64,000 bases of DNA from Atherinomorus stipes. Its lineage: Eukaryota > Chordata > Actinopteri > Atheriniformes > Atherinidae. Both the position numbers and the translations under genes were made by a program. Under the pieces are notes generated by a model. That model was not told where the DNA came from. It saw only the letters and a list, made by a program, of their open reading frames with translations, and searched no databases. The stretch is taken from the NCBI GenBank assembly GCA_023101725.1, contig JALJCO010003446.1, positions 86,207-150,206 on the forward strand, written 5' to 3'. Of the stretch, positions 11,140 to 22,405 are shown in pieces; position 1 is the stretch's first letter, and each line of letters opens with the position of its first letter.

Positions 11140-11147
11140 GTGTAGGA

Positions 11148-11685
11148 CGTTATGAGTTGTGATGAGCAGGTTGAGTCCAGTTCGCTGCTCATACAGGGAG
11201 GTGACTAAAGCAGTGGTTCCCCAAGATAACAATCCCCCCCCCCAGGGTTGATCAAGTAGGGACGGGTGATTACAAAGATTTTCGATTTGAATTCAGGTGT
11301 TTTCTGTAACGTCCAATCAGATGTCCACGTTCATGGGAAAGGTGCTCTAATGTGTCTGGAGCAGTTTTGTTTTTGTTTTTTTTAAAATTATTTTTTAAAA
11401 CAAAAACTCAAAATCAACATTTTAACTTACTAAATTATAATTTAGTAAATTTTTATTTATTATTACTTTTTCATTTTCTCATTATTTAAATGGCTGTTGT
11501 GAATTTAGCGTTTTTTTTTAATGGGATATGATGTAAACTTGGTGTCGCTCATCAGCATCATCTCTGTTCTCTAAACCCATGAAACTCATATTTTATGTCA
11601 TTAGTTGTATTGAAAGCAGGTCAGAACTGTTATCGTGTATCACGGAGGTATGAACTGACCCCGATCTCCCCCCCGTGTCCCTCAG
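11148..11685. other. shank2: Distal intron 1
   Basis: Ordinary AT-rich intron with a short poly-C at 11235-11242. It ends in a pyrimidine-rich tract and acceptor (tcccccccgtgtccctcag) directly before the second PDZ exon. Confidence 0.7.
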
Positions 11686-11810
11686 CGGATACCCCCATCG
11701 AGGAGTTTACTCCCACGCCGGCCTTCCCCGCCCTGCAGTACCTGGAGTCGGTGGACGAGGGCGGCGTGGCATGGCAGGCGGGGCTCAGGACGGGGGACTT
11801 CCTCATCGAG
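11686..11810 (+). CDS. shank2: SHANK2 exon 2, PDZ core
   Basis: A 125-nt exon between a strong acceptor (ctcag|) and a consensus donor (GAG|gtaaga). It enters in phase 1 and leaves in phase 0. With the G from exon 1 it encodes 42 residues (protein 58-99), reading ADTPIEEFTPTPAFPALQYL and then ESVDEGGVAWQAGLRTGDF-LIE. This is the beta-B to beta-D portion of the SHANK PDZ domain. TPIEEFTPTPAFPALQYLESVD is nearly invariant in SHANK proteins, and the AWQAGLRTGDFLIEV form matches SHANK2 (SHANK3 has WRAG, SHANK1 RMGDF; recalled). The reading frame is intact. Identity is effectively certain at family level and strong at SHANK2 level. Confidence 0.97.
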
Positions 11811-11944
11811 GTAAGACCTGCTGGATTTCCTCCTGCTTGCCGAAGCTTTTGGAATCTCACGCTGGTGTTTCAGATGCTGGTTTCGTCTCTGTTGTAAGTT
11901 GCTGGGATGCTGATCACTGCTGGTTAGTTATACTGGAAATTAAG

Positions 11945-12010
11945 GAGAGACCGATACGTCAGCCGGCCGATATTTGTGGTCTTTGCTGGTATCGGCCGGT
12001 ACATAAGATG
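11945..12010. mobile_element. Short tatcggcc transposon fragment
   Basis: Contains gagagaccgatacgtcagcc, ggccgatatttg and tggtatcggccggtacat, a small inverted gtatcggcc theme like degraded hAT termini. Too short for family assignment. Confidence 0.35.
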
Positions 12011-12062
12011 TGTTTGCCAACACCCCGACTTGCCATTATTTACGGACTGTTTTATATGCATA

Positions 12063-12380
12063 CACTGCAAAAACTCACATCTTACCAAGTATATTTTTCT
12101 AATTTCTAGTCAAAATATCTCATCACACTCAAAATAAGACAAAATTACTTACAGAGAAACATTTTAGGCAATGCATCTTATTCAGGAAATCTTATCAGGA
12201 ATATTTTGCTTGTTCCATTGGCAGAATTTTTTTGATTATTATAAGCAAAAAAATCTTGGCCACTCTTTAAATAAGTTAAAAAAAAGATTTTTTTGCTTGA
12301 AATAAGTAAAAAAAGGTTTTTTTGCTTGTAATAAGCAAAAAAATTCTGCCAATGGAACAAGCAAACTTTTCTTGATCTTA
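12063..12380. mobile_element. MITE family 1, copy 2 (3'-truncated)
   Basis: Starts cactgcaaaaactcacatct like the copy at 5716, continues through tctagtcaaaatatctcatc and aaataagacaaaattac, then folds back. ttgttccattggcagaattt (from about 12208) has its reverse complement aaattctgccaatggaacaa near 12342-12361. The right terminal arm is missing; sequence passes directly into an AT-rich tandem tract. Confidence 0.82.
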
Positions 12381-12694
12381 AATTTTTGACTTTATTCTCG
12401 TAAATTTACAACTTTATTTTCATAAATTTATGATTTTATTTTCTTAAAATTACATCTTTATTTTCCTAAATTTGCAATTTTATTGTCTTAGATTTATGAC
12501 TTTACTCTTGGAAATTTACAACTTTATTCTCATAAATTTATTTTATTTTCATTAAAGTTACATTTTTATTCTTTTTTATTTACAATCTTACAGTCTTAAA
12601 TTTATGACTTTATTTTTTGTAAATTTATGACTTTATTCTTAAAATGTATGATTTTATTTCCTTAAAGTTACATCGTTATTTCCCTAAATTTACA
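12381..12694. repeat. Degenerate AT-rich tandem tract
   Basis: Irregular repeats of aaatttatgactttattctc and aaatttacaactttattttc, 22-30 bp long with many indels. This style of tract is common in fish introns. Confidence 0.75.
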
Positions 12695-12983
12695 TACCGT
12701 ATTTTCTGGACTATAAGTCACACTTTTTTCATAGTTTGGCTGCTTGTGGGACTCATCATCCGGAAAATACGGTATGTAAATTTAGGCAAATAAAGATGTT
12801 GGAGTGATTGGGAAGTTTTAGCAATAAGAAAAAGGATATAAAAAAATCAGAAAATCACCCTACTTTGTTGTTATTTGCTGTTATTTACAGTGAGACTTAT
12901 ATGTTTTTTTTCCTCTTCATGACGCATTGTTTGACTGGTGCGACTTTTACTCCGGAGTGACTTATAGTCCAGAAAATACGGTA
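12695..12983. mobile_element. MITE with taccgtattttc termini
   Basis: Begins taccgtattttctggactat and ends atagtccagaaaatacggta, perfect 20-bp inverted termini. It contains cacttttttcatagtttggc and a second internal reverse copy (ccggaaaatacggtatgtaa) near 12761-12780. The latter suggests a partial internal duplication or a nested copy. A terminus fragment of the same family is at 34237. Confidence 0.8.
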
Positions 12984-15900
12984 TTTATTCTACTAAATTT
13001 ATGAGTTTATTCTTATACATTCATGACTTTTCTTAAAATAACGACTTCTTGTAAAATTACTACTTTTTTCTTGTAATATTAAATAAAAAACGTGGCCCTA
13101 GTACTCTGTCGTACTAACATGTGTCCAAATATCATGAAGTATCTTTAGGAAGCAGATAAATATCACGCCACCCTTCTCTGTAAAAACACAACGCTACGTT
13201 GCATTGTCTCTTATTTTTTCTTAAACTGCTGTTGTGTTTGATTCGTGGAGATTTGTGAAAAAGTTGCTGAGTCACTTTCTGCTCAGGCGTAACGTTACAC
13301 GCCTGTTGCTGCTTAACGGCCTGTCACGTTGATCCAGACCGCAGGAACGTTGCTTTTTCTCCGTCAGAAACACGTTTTTTCCTCCTCCAGGGACGGATTG
13401 TGTTCAATAATATCCCGGCAAACGTAATCTGATGAACGTAGTTGTGATTTATGAGAGATGTGGAGGTCGTTTTTCTTCCAGATGCTTCAGCGATGAGCAC
13501 CGAGTCGTCTCCAGAGCTGCTGTTTCTCTCTTTCTGATGTGATGCAGTTTAAAATGCTGAATATATTTACCGAGTACTGCATGAAATGTCACGTGGTTGC
13601 ATGAATGCACGTTAGGAACCCGGCGTGACGCGTTATACATCACATGCTATCGTGAAAGCCGCACATGGTCTATTTCGGGCTGCTGTTACATGGCTCCGTA
13701 ACGACTGTGTGTCAGTAAGCAGCCGTGCACAGGGGATTGGTTTATTTTGTGTTTCTGCTAAATGGAGCATCAAATGAGGAGCGCGGTCTGTATCTGTGTC
13801 TGCAGCTTCCTCAGTATGATTTCAGCTCGCTGTTTCCTTATCTCCTGTTTGTTTTATCTCAAATTCCTCCTGACCCCTTTAATCATCTCCGGCTCAAGTC
13901 AACACTGCAGATGCATCGCAGGATGAATATGTTTACTAAATGCATCAAAGGACCTAAAAAAAGGTTTGACACGTTCACAGCTGCACAGCCTCTAGGTGGT
14001 TAGCCATCCATAGCTCCCATTCTTTAATGAGCGTGAGCAAATTATGTCTGCGCCGGCTGGTTCTCCTCACTCTGAGCTCCACGTCGACCGGCTGATGGTT
14101 CTGCAGGAAAACGTCCATCACATGTCCTGGCTTTTCCTGTCCTCACCGTCCCACCCGTCCACGAGCAGGACCAGGTGCTCAGGAGGAGCGGACTCTTCCT
14201 AACCGCACATCAGCATTGTTTTACTTCTGCACAGCAGCCTGTGATGCATCCTTCTAATTTCAGGGGGTCGCCAGGTCATTGTTTAAAAAAAAAAAAAAGA
14301 TCCATTTGGGATTTTTGGGTTTATCAATATTAACACATATTCATTTATTAATTATTGCATAAATAACTAAGTTATTACTCTCAGAAACTTCATAAATACG
14401 GAGGATCAATGTTTTCTGGTGGATCCGGTTCTCTGCTGTGACACCTCCATGCCCAAAACCGCTGAGACAATGATAAATTCAGATTTTTAGCATGATGCTT
14501 TTTAAACACAGAAATGATATTTTTGAAGTCCCATCACTTTCACAGCTGATGTATCAGGATATTTATATATTTAAAGCTTTTAATTAATCATGCCGTTTGG
14601 GGAAATGAACCTAGTTTAATTGAATGCTGCAAAAATTACCCAAAATTACCCAGTTTTCAGTTTTATGCTGAACTTTTATTCATTATTACTTTTGTCATTT
14701 TTATTTCATTTCACCGACAGATCATTTTTTCCTGCTTTAATTTGAGGGTCTGAATCATTTTGAGGACGACTGTTTCATACATGGAAGCAGAAATGTTGTA
14801 AACCAGCTGAAACTGTTGTTAGAGTCACATTTAATGAGCCTGTTTGCTGTAAACGAGCTCCGTGACTGGTTTTTGGTCTCCAGCATCGTCTCCAGTGTGA
14901 AACTGGTGTGAAACCAGTCGACACCCTGGTGGAAGATTTTGGGATGGAGACCGAATCGTCCCCTCGGCCGCTCGGGACCGAGCCGAGAGAGACGAAGAGA
15001 AAACATGGTGGCTGGTACAGTTCTGGAGTAGTCATGACAGTGCGGGGATGCGGTTGCCATGGCAGCCTGTCCGCTCTGGTACAGCAGATGACCAGCAGCG
15101 TTCAGCTGTAAACAGATTTCCGGAGGAGAGATGTCTCCGGCGTGTTTTCCTGACAGGTGAACGCGTCCCGCTGAAGGACGTCTGAATCGATAGATGCTTC
15201 TTCAGAGGAACTCAGATTTCTCGTCGTTGCTTGAACGACGTCTCTCATGAACAGAAGAACGTGTGTGTGTTTGCTGACGCTGGACTTGTGCAGGACCAGA
15301 GCGGCCGTTCTGCAGAGGGACGTGCGCTTTAACAGCTGTTTCTGTGCCTGAAAGCTGCACATGTGCTGCGTTCGGATCTGCCGTAAACCAGCACAACGTG
15401 CCCATTTGCATGCATGATTTAGGGCTCAGCCGTGCATCAATTTTTCATGGCCTCATGCAGCTCAGCACGATGATGCTTGCAAGCATTTTCACCCAGATCA
15501 GTTTTCCTTTAAATAGTTTCCTGCTGTTCTCATCGATGACTGCGTTATGACCTGTTGAAGGGGACGTGGCGATGAGCACCAGAACCTGATGCTGAAATTT
15601 TAATGGCCGTTTGCTGCACTGAGACGCTGCTGGAAATGTTTTGAAGGCGAAAGGTCAGAGGGCGTTGGTGCTCCTGTACTCAGCTGGTCTCTTTCCACCA
15701 GGAGAAAGCCGAGCCGAGGCCGCAGGAGGTGCTCGGTCATCGTAACCGGGTGGTGTCCTGTCCGATCGTCTCATCGGTGCTGATGGGGCCACGGGCCATC
15801 GCAGGCACCCGGCTCCAGTCGCCCTGCCTTCTGCTCTGTGAAGGCGGTCTGTCCATGCAGAGTTTTCAAAAATGCATCTTTTAGTTCATGAATTCGCTTC

Positions 15901-16440
15901 CGTCTCTGCAGAAGATTTTAATTTGAAGCGTAAACGACCAAAACCATCAAAAACTTTCAGATTCTGTTATTTCAACACTTTACTGAACTTTCTGCATCTA
16001 GAATTGGTTTATGAAGCAAAGACTCGTTCTGTTACGCTGATGATTCAGATTTTTTCCCCCATTTTCTCCGTCAGATTCTTCATCAGGAGAAAAAGAACGT
16101 GTTTGAGACTCCTGAGCATAAGAAAAGAAAAACGTTTCCACGGCCAGTTTGTTCTGATGGAAGACGTTCCAGCTAGAACGTCTCCAACGATGACAGTCCT
16201 CGGCTTTCCTCTGCCTGGCAGGGATTACACCTGTCCAGGTGAAGGTGAAGACAGTCATCTTTATTTTATTTGTTTAATTGTGCAGGTTTTGTGTGCAAGT
16301 GTGACGTAAACATGCTGAATTATAGCAAAGAATGCTCATTTCCATCCGTGGTGGCAAAGCAGGAAAATAAAAAAAAACCTGCTGGAATAAAAACACCATA
16401 TGAAAAGAGAGAAAACAATAAAATACATAATGGTTGCCAT
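12984..16440. other. shank2: Intron 2, apparently single-copy
   Basis: About 3.4 kb without recognisable exon, RNA gene or repeat, apart from an A-run near 14285-14300. Scattered open frames (for example 15872-16309) show no family similarity. CpG depletion and composition are as expected for intron. Confidence 0.6.
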
Positions 16441-16799
16441 AGTTCAAGTTCAATTTATTTACAGAGCTCACTAACAACATCTTTTTGGAGCCCGAGGTGC
16501 TGTACAGCTCACGTAGCGGCAGGAACAAGTCATAAAAAATAATATAAAAACTAAGAGAGGAAAAAGTATATATTTACATGAAACATAAAATAAAATTCAG
16601 AGGACACCAGTCATGTTAAAAAGGTCGTAATGACCCAGAGCTACAAACACAATAAGAGGAGGGATAACGGGAGGGGGGGTTACTCTGGTGGAAAGTTCTG
16701 GGTAAAGAGGAAGGTTCTGAAAGCAGGAAGTGACTGAGCTGCTCTGATATTCAGAGGCAGCGCGTTCCACAGTCGTGGGCCCCCACATCTGGACCTGGG
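16441..16799. repeat. Dispersed repeat leading into the 61-bp array
   Basis: Starts agttcaagttcaatttattt, continues with gtgctgtacagctcacg, a run of aataatataaaaactaagag, and gaggcagcgcgttccacagt followed by a gggcccccacatctggacctggg block. The pattern (tttattt...gtgctgtaca...cgttccacag) is recurrent in teleost dispersed repeats. The first 61-bp unit follows without a gap, so the array seems to have grown out of the end of this repeat. Confidence 0.6.
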
Positions 16800-19034
16800 A
16801 ACGTCCAGGAGACGCCATCATGACGGCAGTAATGCTAATGCTAATAAACAAAGGCAAAAGAACGTCCAGGAGACGCCATCATGACGGCAGTAATGCTAAT
16901 GCTAATAGACAAAGGGAAAAGAACGTCCAGGAGACGCCATCATGACGGCAGTAATGCTAATGCTAATAGACAAAGGGAAAAGAACGTCCAGGAGACGCCA
17001 TCATGACGGCAGTAATGCTAATGCTAATAGACAAAGGGAAAAGAACGTCCAGGAGACGCCATCATGACGGCAGTAATGCTAATGCTAATAAACAAAGGGA
17101 AAAGAACGTCCAGGAGACGCCATCATGATGGCAGTAATGGTAATGCTAATAAACAAAAGGAAAAGAACGTCCAGGAGACGCCATCATGACGGCAGTAATG
17201 CTAATGCTAATAAACAAAGGGAAAAGAACGTCCAAGAGACGCCATCATGACGGCAGTAATGCTAATGCTAATAGACAAAGGGAAAAGAACGTCCAGGAGA
17301 CGCCATCATGACGGCAGTAATGCTAATGCTAATAAACAAAGGGAAAAGAACGTCCAGGAGACGCCATCATGACGGCAGTAATGCTAATGCTAATAAACAA
17401 AGGGAAAAGAACGTCCAGGAGACGCCATCATGATGGCAGTAATGCTAATGCTAAAAGACAAAGGGAAAAGAATGTACAGGAGACGCCATCATGACGGCAG
17501 TAATGCTAATGCTAATAGACAAAGGGAAAAGAACGTCCAGGAGACGCCATCATGACGGCAGTAATGCTAATGCTAATAGACAAAGGGAAAAGAACGTCCA
17601 GGAGACGCCATCATGACGGCAGTAATGCTAATGCTAATAGACAAAGGGAAAAGAACGTCCAGGATACGCCATCATGACGGCAGTAATGCTAATGCTAATA
17701 GACAAAGGGAAAAGAACGTCCAGGAGACGCCATCATGACGGCAGTAATGCTAATGCTAATAGACAAAGGGAAAACAACGTCCAGGAGACGCCATCATGAC
17801 GGCAGTAATGCTAATGCTAATAAACAAAGGGAAAAGAACGTTCAGGAGACGCCATCATGACGGCAGTAATGCTAATGCTAATAGACAAAGGGAAAAGAAC
17901 GTCCAGGAGACGCCATCATGACAGAAGTAATGCTAATGCTAATAGACAAAGGGAAAAGAACGTCCAGGAGACGCCATCATGACGGCAGTAATGCTAATGC
18001 TAATAGACAAAGGGAAAAGAACGTCCAGGGGCATTACGCCATCATGACGGCAGTAATGCTAATGCTAGTAGACAAAGGGAAAAGAACGTCCAGGAGACGC
18101 CATCATGACGGCAGTAATGCTAATGCTAATAGACAAAGGGAAAAGAACGTCCAGGAGACGCCATCATGATGGCAGTAATGCTAATGCTAATAGACAAACG
18201 GAAAAGAACGTTCAGGAGACGCCATCATGAAGGCAGTAATGCTAATGCTAATAAACAAAGGGAAAAGAACGTCCAGGAGACGCCATCATGATGGCAGTAA
18301 TGCTAATGCTAATAAACAAAGGCAAAAGAACGTCCAGGAGACGCCATCATAATGACAAAGGGAAAAGAACGTCAGGAGACGCCATAGAATGCTAATGCTA
18401 ATAAACAAAGGGAAAAGAACGTCCAGGAGACGCCATCATGACGGCAGTAATGCTAATGCTAATAGACAAAGGGAAAAGAACGTCCAGGAGACGCCATCAT
18501 GACGGCAATAATGCTAATGCTAATAGACAAAGGGAAAAGAACGTCCAGGAGACGCCATTATGACAGAGACGGCAGTAATGCTAATGCTAATAGACAAAGG
18601 GAAAGAACGTCCAGGAGACGCCATCATGACGGCAGTAATGCTAATGCTAATAAACAAAGGGAAAAGAACGTCCAGGAGACGCCATCATGACGGCAGTAAT
18701 GCTAATGCTAATAGACAAAGGGAAAAGAACGTCCAGGAGACGCCATCATGACGGCAGTAATGCTAATGCTAATAAACAAAGGGAAAAGAACGTCCAGGAG
18801 ACGCCATCATGACGGCAGTAATGCTAATGCTAATAAACAAAGGGAAAAGAACGTCCAGGAGACGCCATCATGACGGCAGTAATGCTAATGCTAATAAACA
18901 AAGGGAAAAGAACGTCCAGGAGACGCCATCATGACTGCAGTAATGCTAATGCTAATAAACAAAGGGAAAAGAACGTCCAGGAGACGCCATCATGACGGCA
19001 GTAATGCTAATGCTAATAAACAAAGGGAAAAGAA
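16800..19034. repeat. 61-bp minisatellite (first family)
   Basis: About 36-37 head-to-tail copies of a 61-bp unit containing aacgtccaggagacgccatc, atgacggcagtaatgctaat and gctaataaacaaagggaaaa. Most copies differ at one to three positions (aaac/agac, cgg/tgg), which gives a readable variant map. Irregular units occur at about 18028 and 18347-18395. Since 61 is not a multiple of 3, open frames of 61-aa periodicity appear by chance and are not genes. Confidence 0.96.
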
Positions 19035-19735
19035 AGGGGGGGGGGGGGAGGAGGGAGGGGAAAAAAAAAAAAAGGGGGGGGGAAAGAAGAAAAAAAAGAC
19101 GAAACAAAAAAAAAGAGAAAAGAAAAAAAAAAGAACAAAACATCTTTTGGAAGGTTTGTGCGAGGGGGGTCCCATTAAAAAGTAAGGGGAAAAAAATCGA
19201 AGAAGGAAATTTGGAAAAAAAAAAAAAAAAAAAAAGGGGGAGGGGAAAGGTTAGAGAAAATGAGGAAGATGAGATGAGATAGGAAGGTGATGTATTAAAG
19301 AAAATATGGGGGAATTTAATAGATGGAGTAAGGGGAGGAATTGGAATAAGGGAAAAATTAAAGAGGGGAAAAGGAAAGGAAAAGAAAAAGGAAAAAAGAA
19401 AGGTAAAGGGAAAAAGGAGGGGGGGAAAGGGGAGGAAGAGATAGGGAAAAGATTAAATTGTAAGAGGAAGGGAGGGGGATTATATGGATATGAGGTAGGG
19501 GGAATGTGGAAAAAGGATAAAAGGGGGGGGGGGGGGAGGGCGCTGGTGTATGGGCAAGGGGGGGGAGGGGGGGGCAAAGAAAAAAAGGGAGGGGGGGGGA
19601 GGGGAGGAGGAAGAGGAAATTTAATATAAATTTAGGGGGGGGGGGTGGAGAGTTGATGGAGTGTGTGTGTTCAAAGTAGAAGAAGAAAAAAGAAAAAAAA
19701 GAAAAAAATAATTAAAATTTCATATAAAGATAATA
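19035..19735. repeat. Purine-only low-complexity tract, possible assembly artefact
   Basis: About 700 bp that is overwhelmingly A and G on the + strand, with long G-runs and A-runs and occasional T. It starts at the exact end of the 61-bp array. It could be a real polypurine tract able to form triplex DNA, but the irregular homopolymers look like low-quality consensus sequence. Open frames here are compositional. Confidence 0.75.
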
Positions 19736-19745
19736 TAATCGCATT

Positions 19746-19830
19746 AAAAAAAGTGCTCCAGAGTCTTGCTCAGCATGAGGGTGAGGAGAAGATGAAGGAC
19801 CATCATTCTGTGGGTGTACTGTCCCTTTAA
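19746..19830. mobile_element. TTAA foldback element C, terminal fragment
   Basis: The terminal arm of family C, from agtgctccagagtcttgctc to ctgtgggtgtactgtcccttt and a TTAA at 19827-19830. The rest of the element is absent; the left boundary abuts the low-complexity tract. Confidence 0.78.
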
Positions 19831-20595
19831 TAATCTATAATACTGCTGCGCAGGGAGAAGTTTGGACTCTTGGAGCAGCTGGTAGCTCCAACATGTTCGT
19901 TTTTTCTAAGGAGAGCGGTTGTTGTGGCATGTGAGATGCATTAATGTACATTAAAGCTGTGCTTGCAGGACATGACATGCATGAGAAGTTCTTTACTTTT
20001 CGTGCACGTGCCTCCTGTTTGTGTGTGGATGTGCAGCGGAGGTAGATGGAGTAGAGCACTTACGCTCTTATATAACACAGGACTTTGGCTGAGAGAGGGA
20101 TGTGTGACCGGTGTAACATGCAGATGCATCTGCCTCGCTGTGCCCCCAGGTGTGTGTGTGTGTGTGTCAGATTTCTGCATTTCTCTGAGGACTGAAACGC
20201 AGCACAGGACTGTCAGCTGTGCAGTGAACTAGCACAGGCAACCCTCGCCGTCTAAAATCTGGTTTCTGAGCAGCGACGTGCAGAAACTTCCACAGTTAAT
20301 CTGAACATGCTGCAGAAACATGATTACGAGTTAAAGACTTCGTCAGAGACGGCACCGTGCAAACATGCTGATCCCACCCAGCAGCCTTCCGTGATGGTTT
20401 AAACTGGTCCAGACCGGTCGTTTGGCAGCTTCGGCAGGTGCACGTCATCCCTTCTTGTTAATAAGTTAATATTGCACGTGTTGTGGACTTGAACGTGTAT
20501 TGAGGCCAATCGTTTCCATCTCAGTAAACCAGTCAGGTGTGCAAATGTGGTTTTAACAATGAAGATGTGTTCAGGGGACACACTGTACTCTAGAA
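19831..20595. other. shank2: Intron 2 segment, nothing recognised
   Basis: Single-copy looking intron with a short (TG)n at about 20152-20166. No exon or RNA gene seen. Confidence 0.6.
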
Positions 20596-21271
20596 TAGGG
20601 ATGCACAATTTTGGAATTTAGGCTGATATCCAATATGCCAATATTTTAAAACTCCGGCCAATAACTGATATGGATACAGATATTAAAGCTGAAAAATAAA
20701 TGATGTAATATTCACTCCTCGTGTGTAGTTAGAAAATACCTCAACTAGTGTTATGTATAACACGTACGGGTGGGAAAAACATCGATACACTGAAATATTG
20801 CGATATTTTCATTTTTCGATATCATATTGATATTTAAACGTGGCATCGATCTATTTCACGAACGAAATCTCGCATGATTTTATTGTTCTGTTATGAAATC
20901 ACACAAGATGTCATCATTCTGTTACATCTTGATAGATCGATACCGCATTTTCATGTATAACGTATCAGAATAGTGTAATAGAAATATAAAACAGCAACGC
21001 TGTGTCTGCATTTTTTTTTTTTTTATTTGTCATCAAAATACAGATTTATCTGTTTCGTCAGGTTACTTTACATTTCTATGAATGATATGAGTGCGTGTTT
21101 GGCCGTAGACTGTGTACAAACAGGCTTTTTGCCCGTGGTTGCGCAACTGCTAATGTTTGTAAGCGGGAAACCATCTTAGTTTTATCGGTATCGATATCGG
21201 TTATTGGCCACATGAGTTTTAAAATATCGGCATATCAGATATCGGCCAAAATTCCAATATCGTGGATCCCT
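20596..21271. mobile_element. Transposon family A, copy 2, carrying B and R1
   Basis: Termini agggatgcacaattttgg and ccaatatcgtggatccct, with the subterminal blocks gctgatatccaatatgccaa and tatcggcatatcagatatcg. Internally it holds a B element (about 20767-20950) and the reverse complement of R1 (about 21022-21150). The site corresponding to C in copy 1 is uninterrupted here (atattttaaaactcc). The interior is inverted relative to copy 1. Confidence 0.75.
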
Positions 21272-22401
21272 TATGCTGAGTTTCATTGTTCCGGTCAGAG
21301 ATGAATCATGCTGCAGCCGCTACAACAGACTGCATAAAACCAGATCTGCACGTCTGGACGCATCGTCTGTGCTCGGAGGCGACTGCGTGCATGAGGCCGG
21401 GTCCATGTGCCCCCCGATGGGATGGGGGGGGGCAGGACCGCCCTTGACCCAGCAATGCCTGACTGCCGTGCGGCGGCTCGGATGACCAGCAGCGCTGCTG
21501 AAGGAAGCTGTGCTGATATTCAGAATTGCAGTTCATACCATTAATTTTAGATGTGGTTAAATATTTAAATGATGTGTATTTCACTCCAGAGCATCCATGT
21601 TTTATTTATGGAACAAACAGTTCTAGTAGAAACGTGTAAATATTACAGCCGTGTCGGATAAAATTCAACGAGTGTGAAATGAAATGTTATGACTATTACG
21701 TGCAGAAGGGTCCTGGTCCTGGTTCTAGTCCTGGTTCTGGTTCTGTGTGGACTTCTGTCTGTAGGTGTGCAGGTTTTCTTTAATTTTAAATAATAAATGT
21801 GGCTAAATACTTCTTATTTAGCAGCTGCACTCTCGTTTTTCCAGCTTCCTACTGAATTATTTGATGCTATAAAGTCCAGACTAGAATGATTGATCAGAGG
21901 ATCAGCTGATCGGTCTGTCTGGTGGCGGCTGAAGTGTTTCTGAGCAGCCTTCTGTTTTTGATGTGACCCACTTTTCTCCTTCGGCTTTCTCGCAGTCTGA
22001 GCTGATGATTTACTGACACAGCATCCTGCTCGGCGCTCAGCGGTTGGTTCAGCTTCCAGAGAGCTCAGCAGCTGCTTCACGGAGAAACTGATGGGACAAA
22101 GTCTGCATCCATCAGCCGCTCGCGCCAAAAGATGAATGTTAACAAGCCACAACACGGACAGATCAAAGCAAGTTTCTGCAGCACATTCAAAGTGTTGCAA
22201 CGCTCTGCCGGTCAAATCGGATCCAATCAATCACTAAATCTGTAGATATGCAGTAAATAGACAAAGTTAAAGGTCCTGCTGGCGGGGACTGGAAGCTGTG
22301 ATGGAAGCTTGAAGGTTGTTTCTACCAAAGACGGCAGGACAACAAATTCATTTTAACATCCCAACATAAACACCGCCGAGGAGGAAGACTGAGCCCAGAC
22401 T
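21272..22401. other. shank2: Intron 2 segment, nothing recognised
   Basis: Includes a short gtcctggttctag/ggttctgg imperfect repeat near 21710-21742. The open frame at 21814-22230 on the minus strand has no recognisable domain. No other feature. Confidence 0.55.
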
Positions 22402-22405
22402 TTAA

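Noticed and set aside
8669..11147. CACTG element boundaries tested for a 2-3 bp CACTA-type target duplication
   Set aside because: Flanks cta and tga do not match convincingly, so the EnSpm/CACTA assignment was left as a suggestion.
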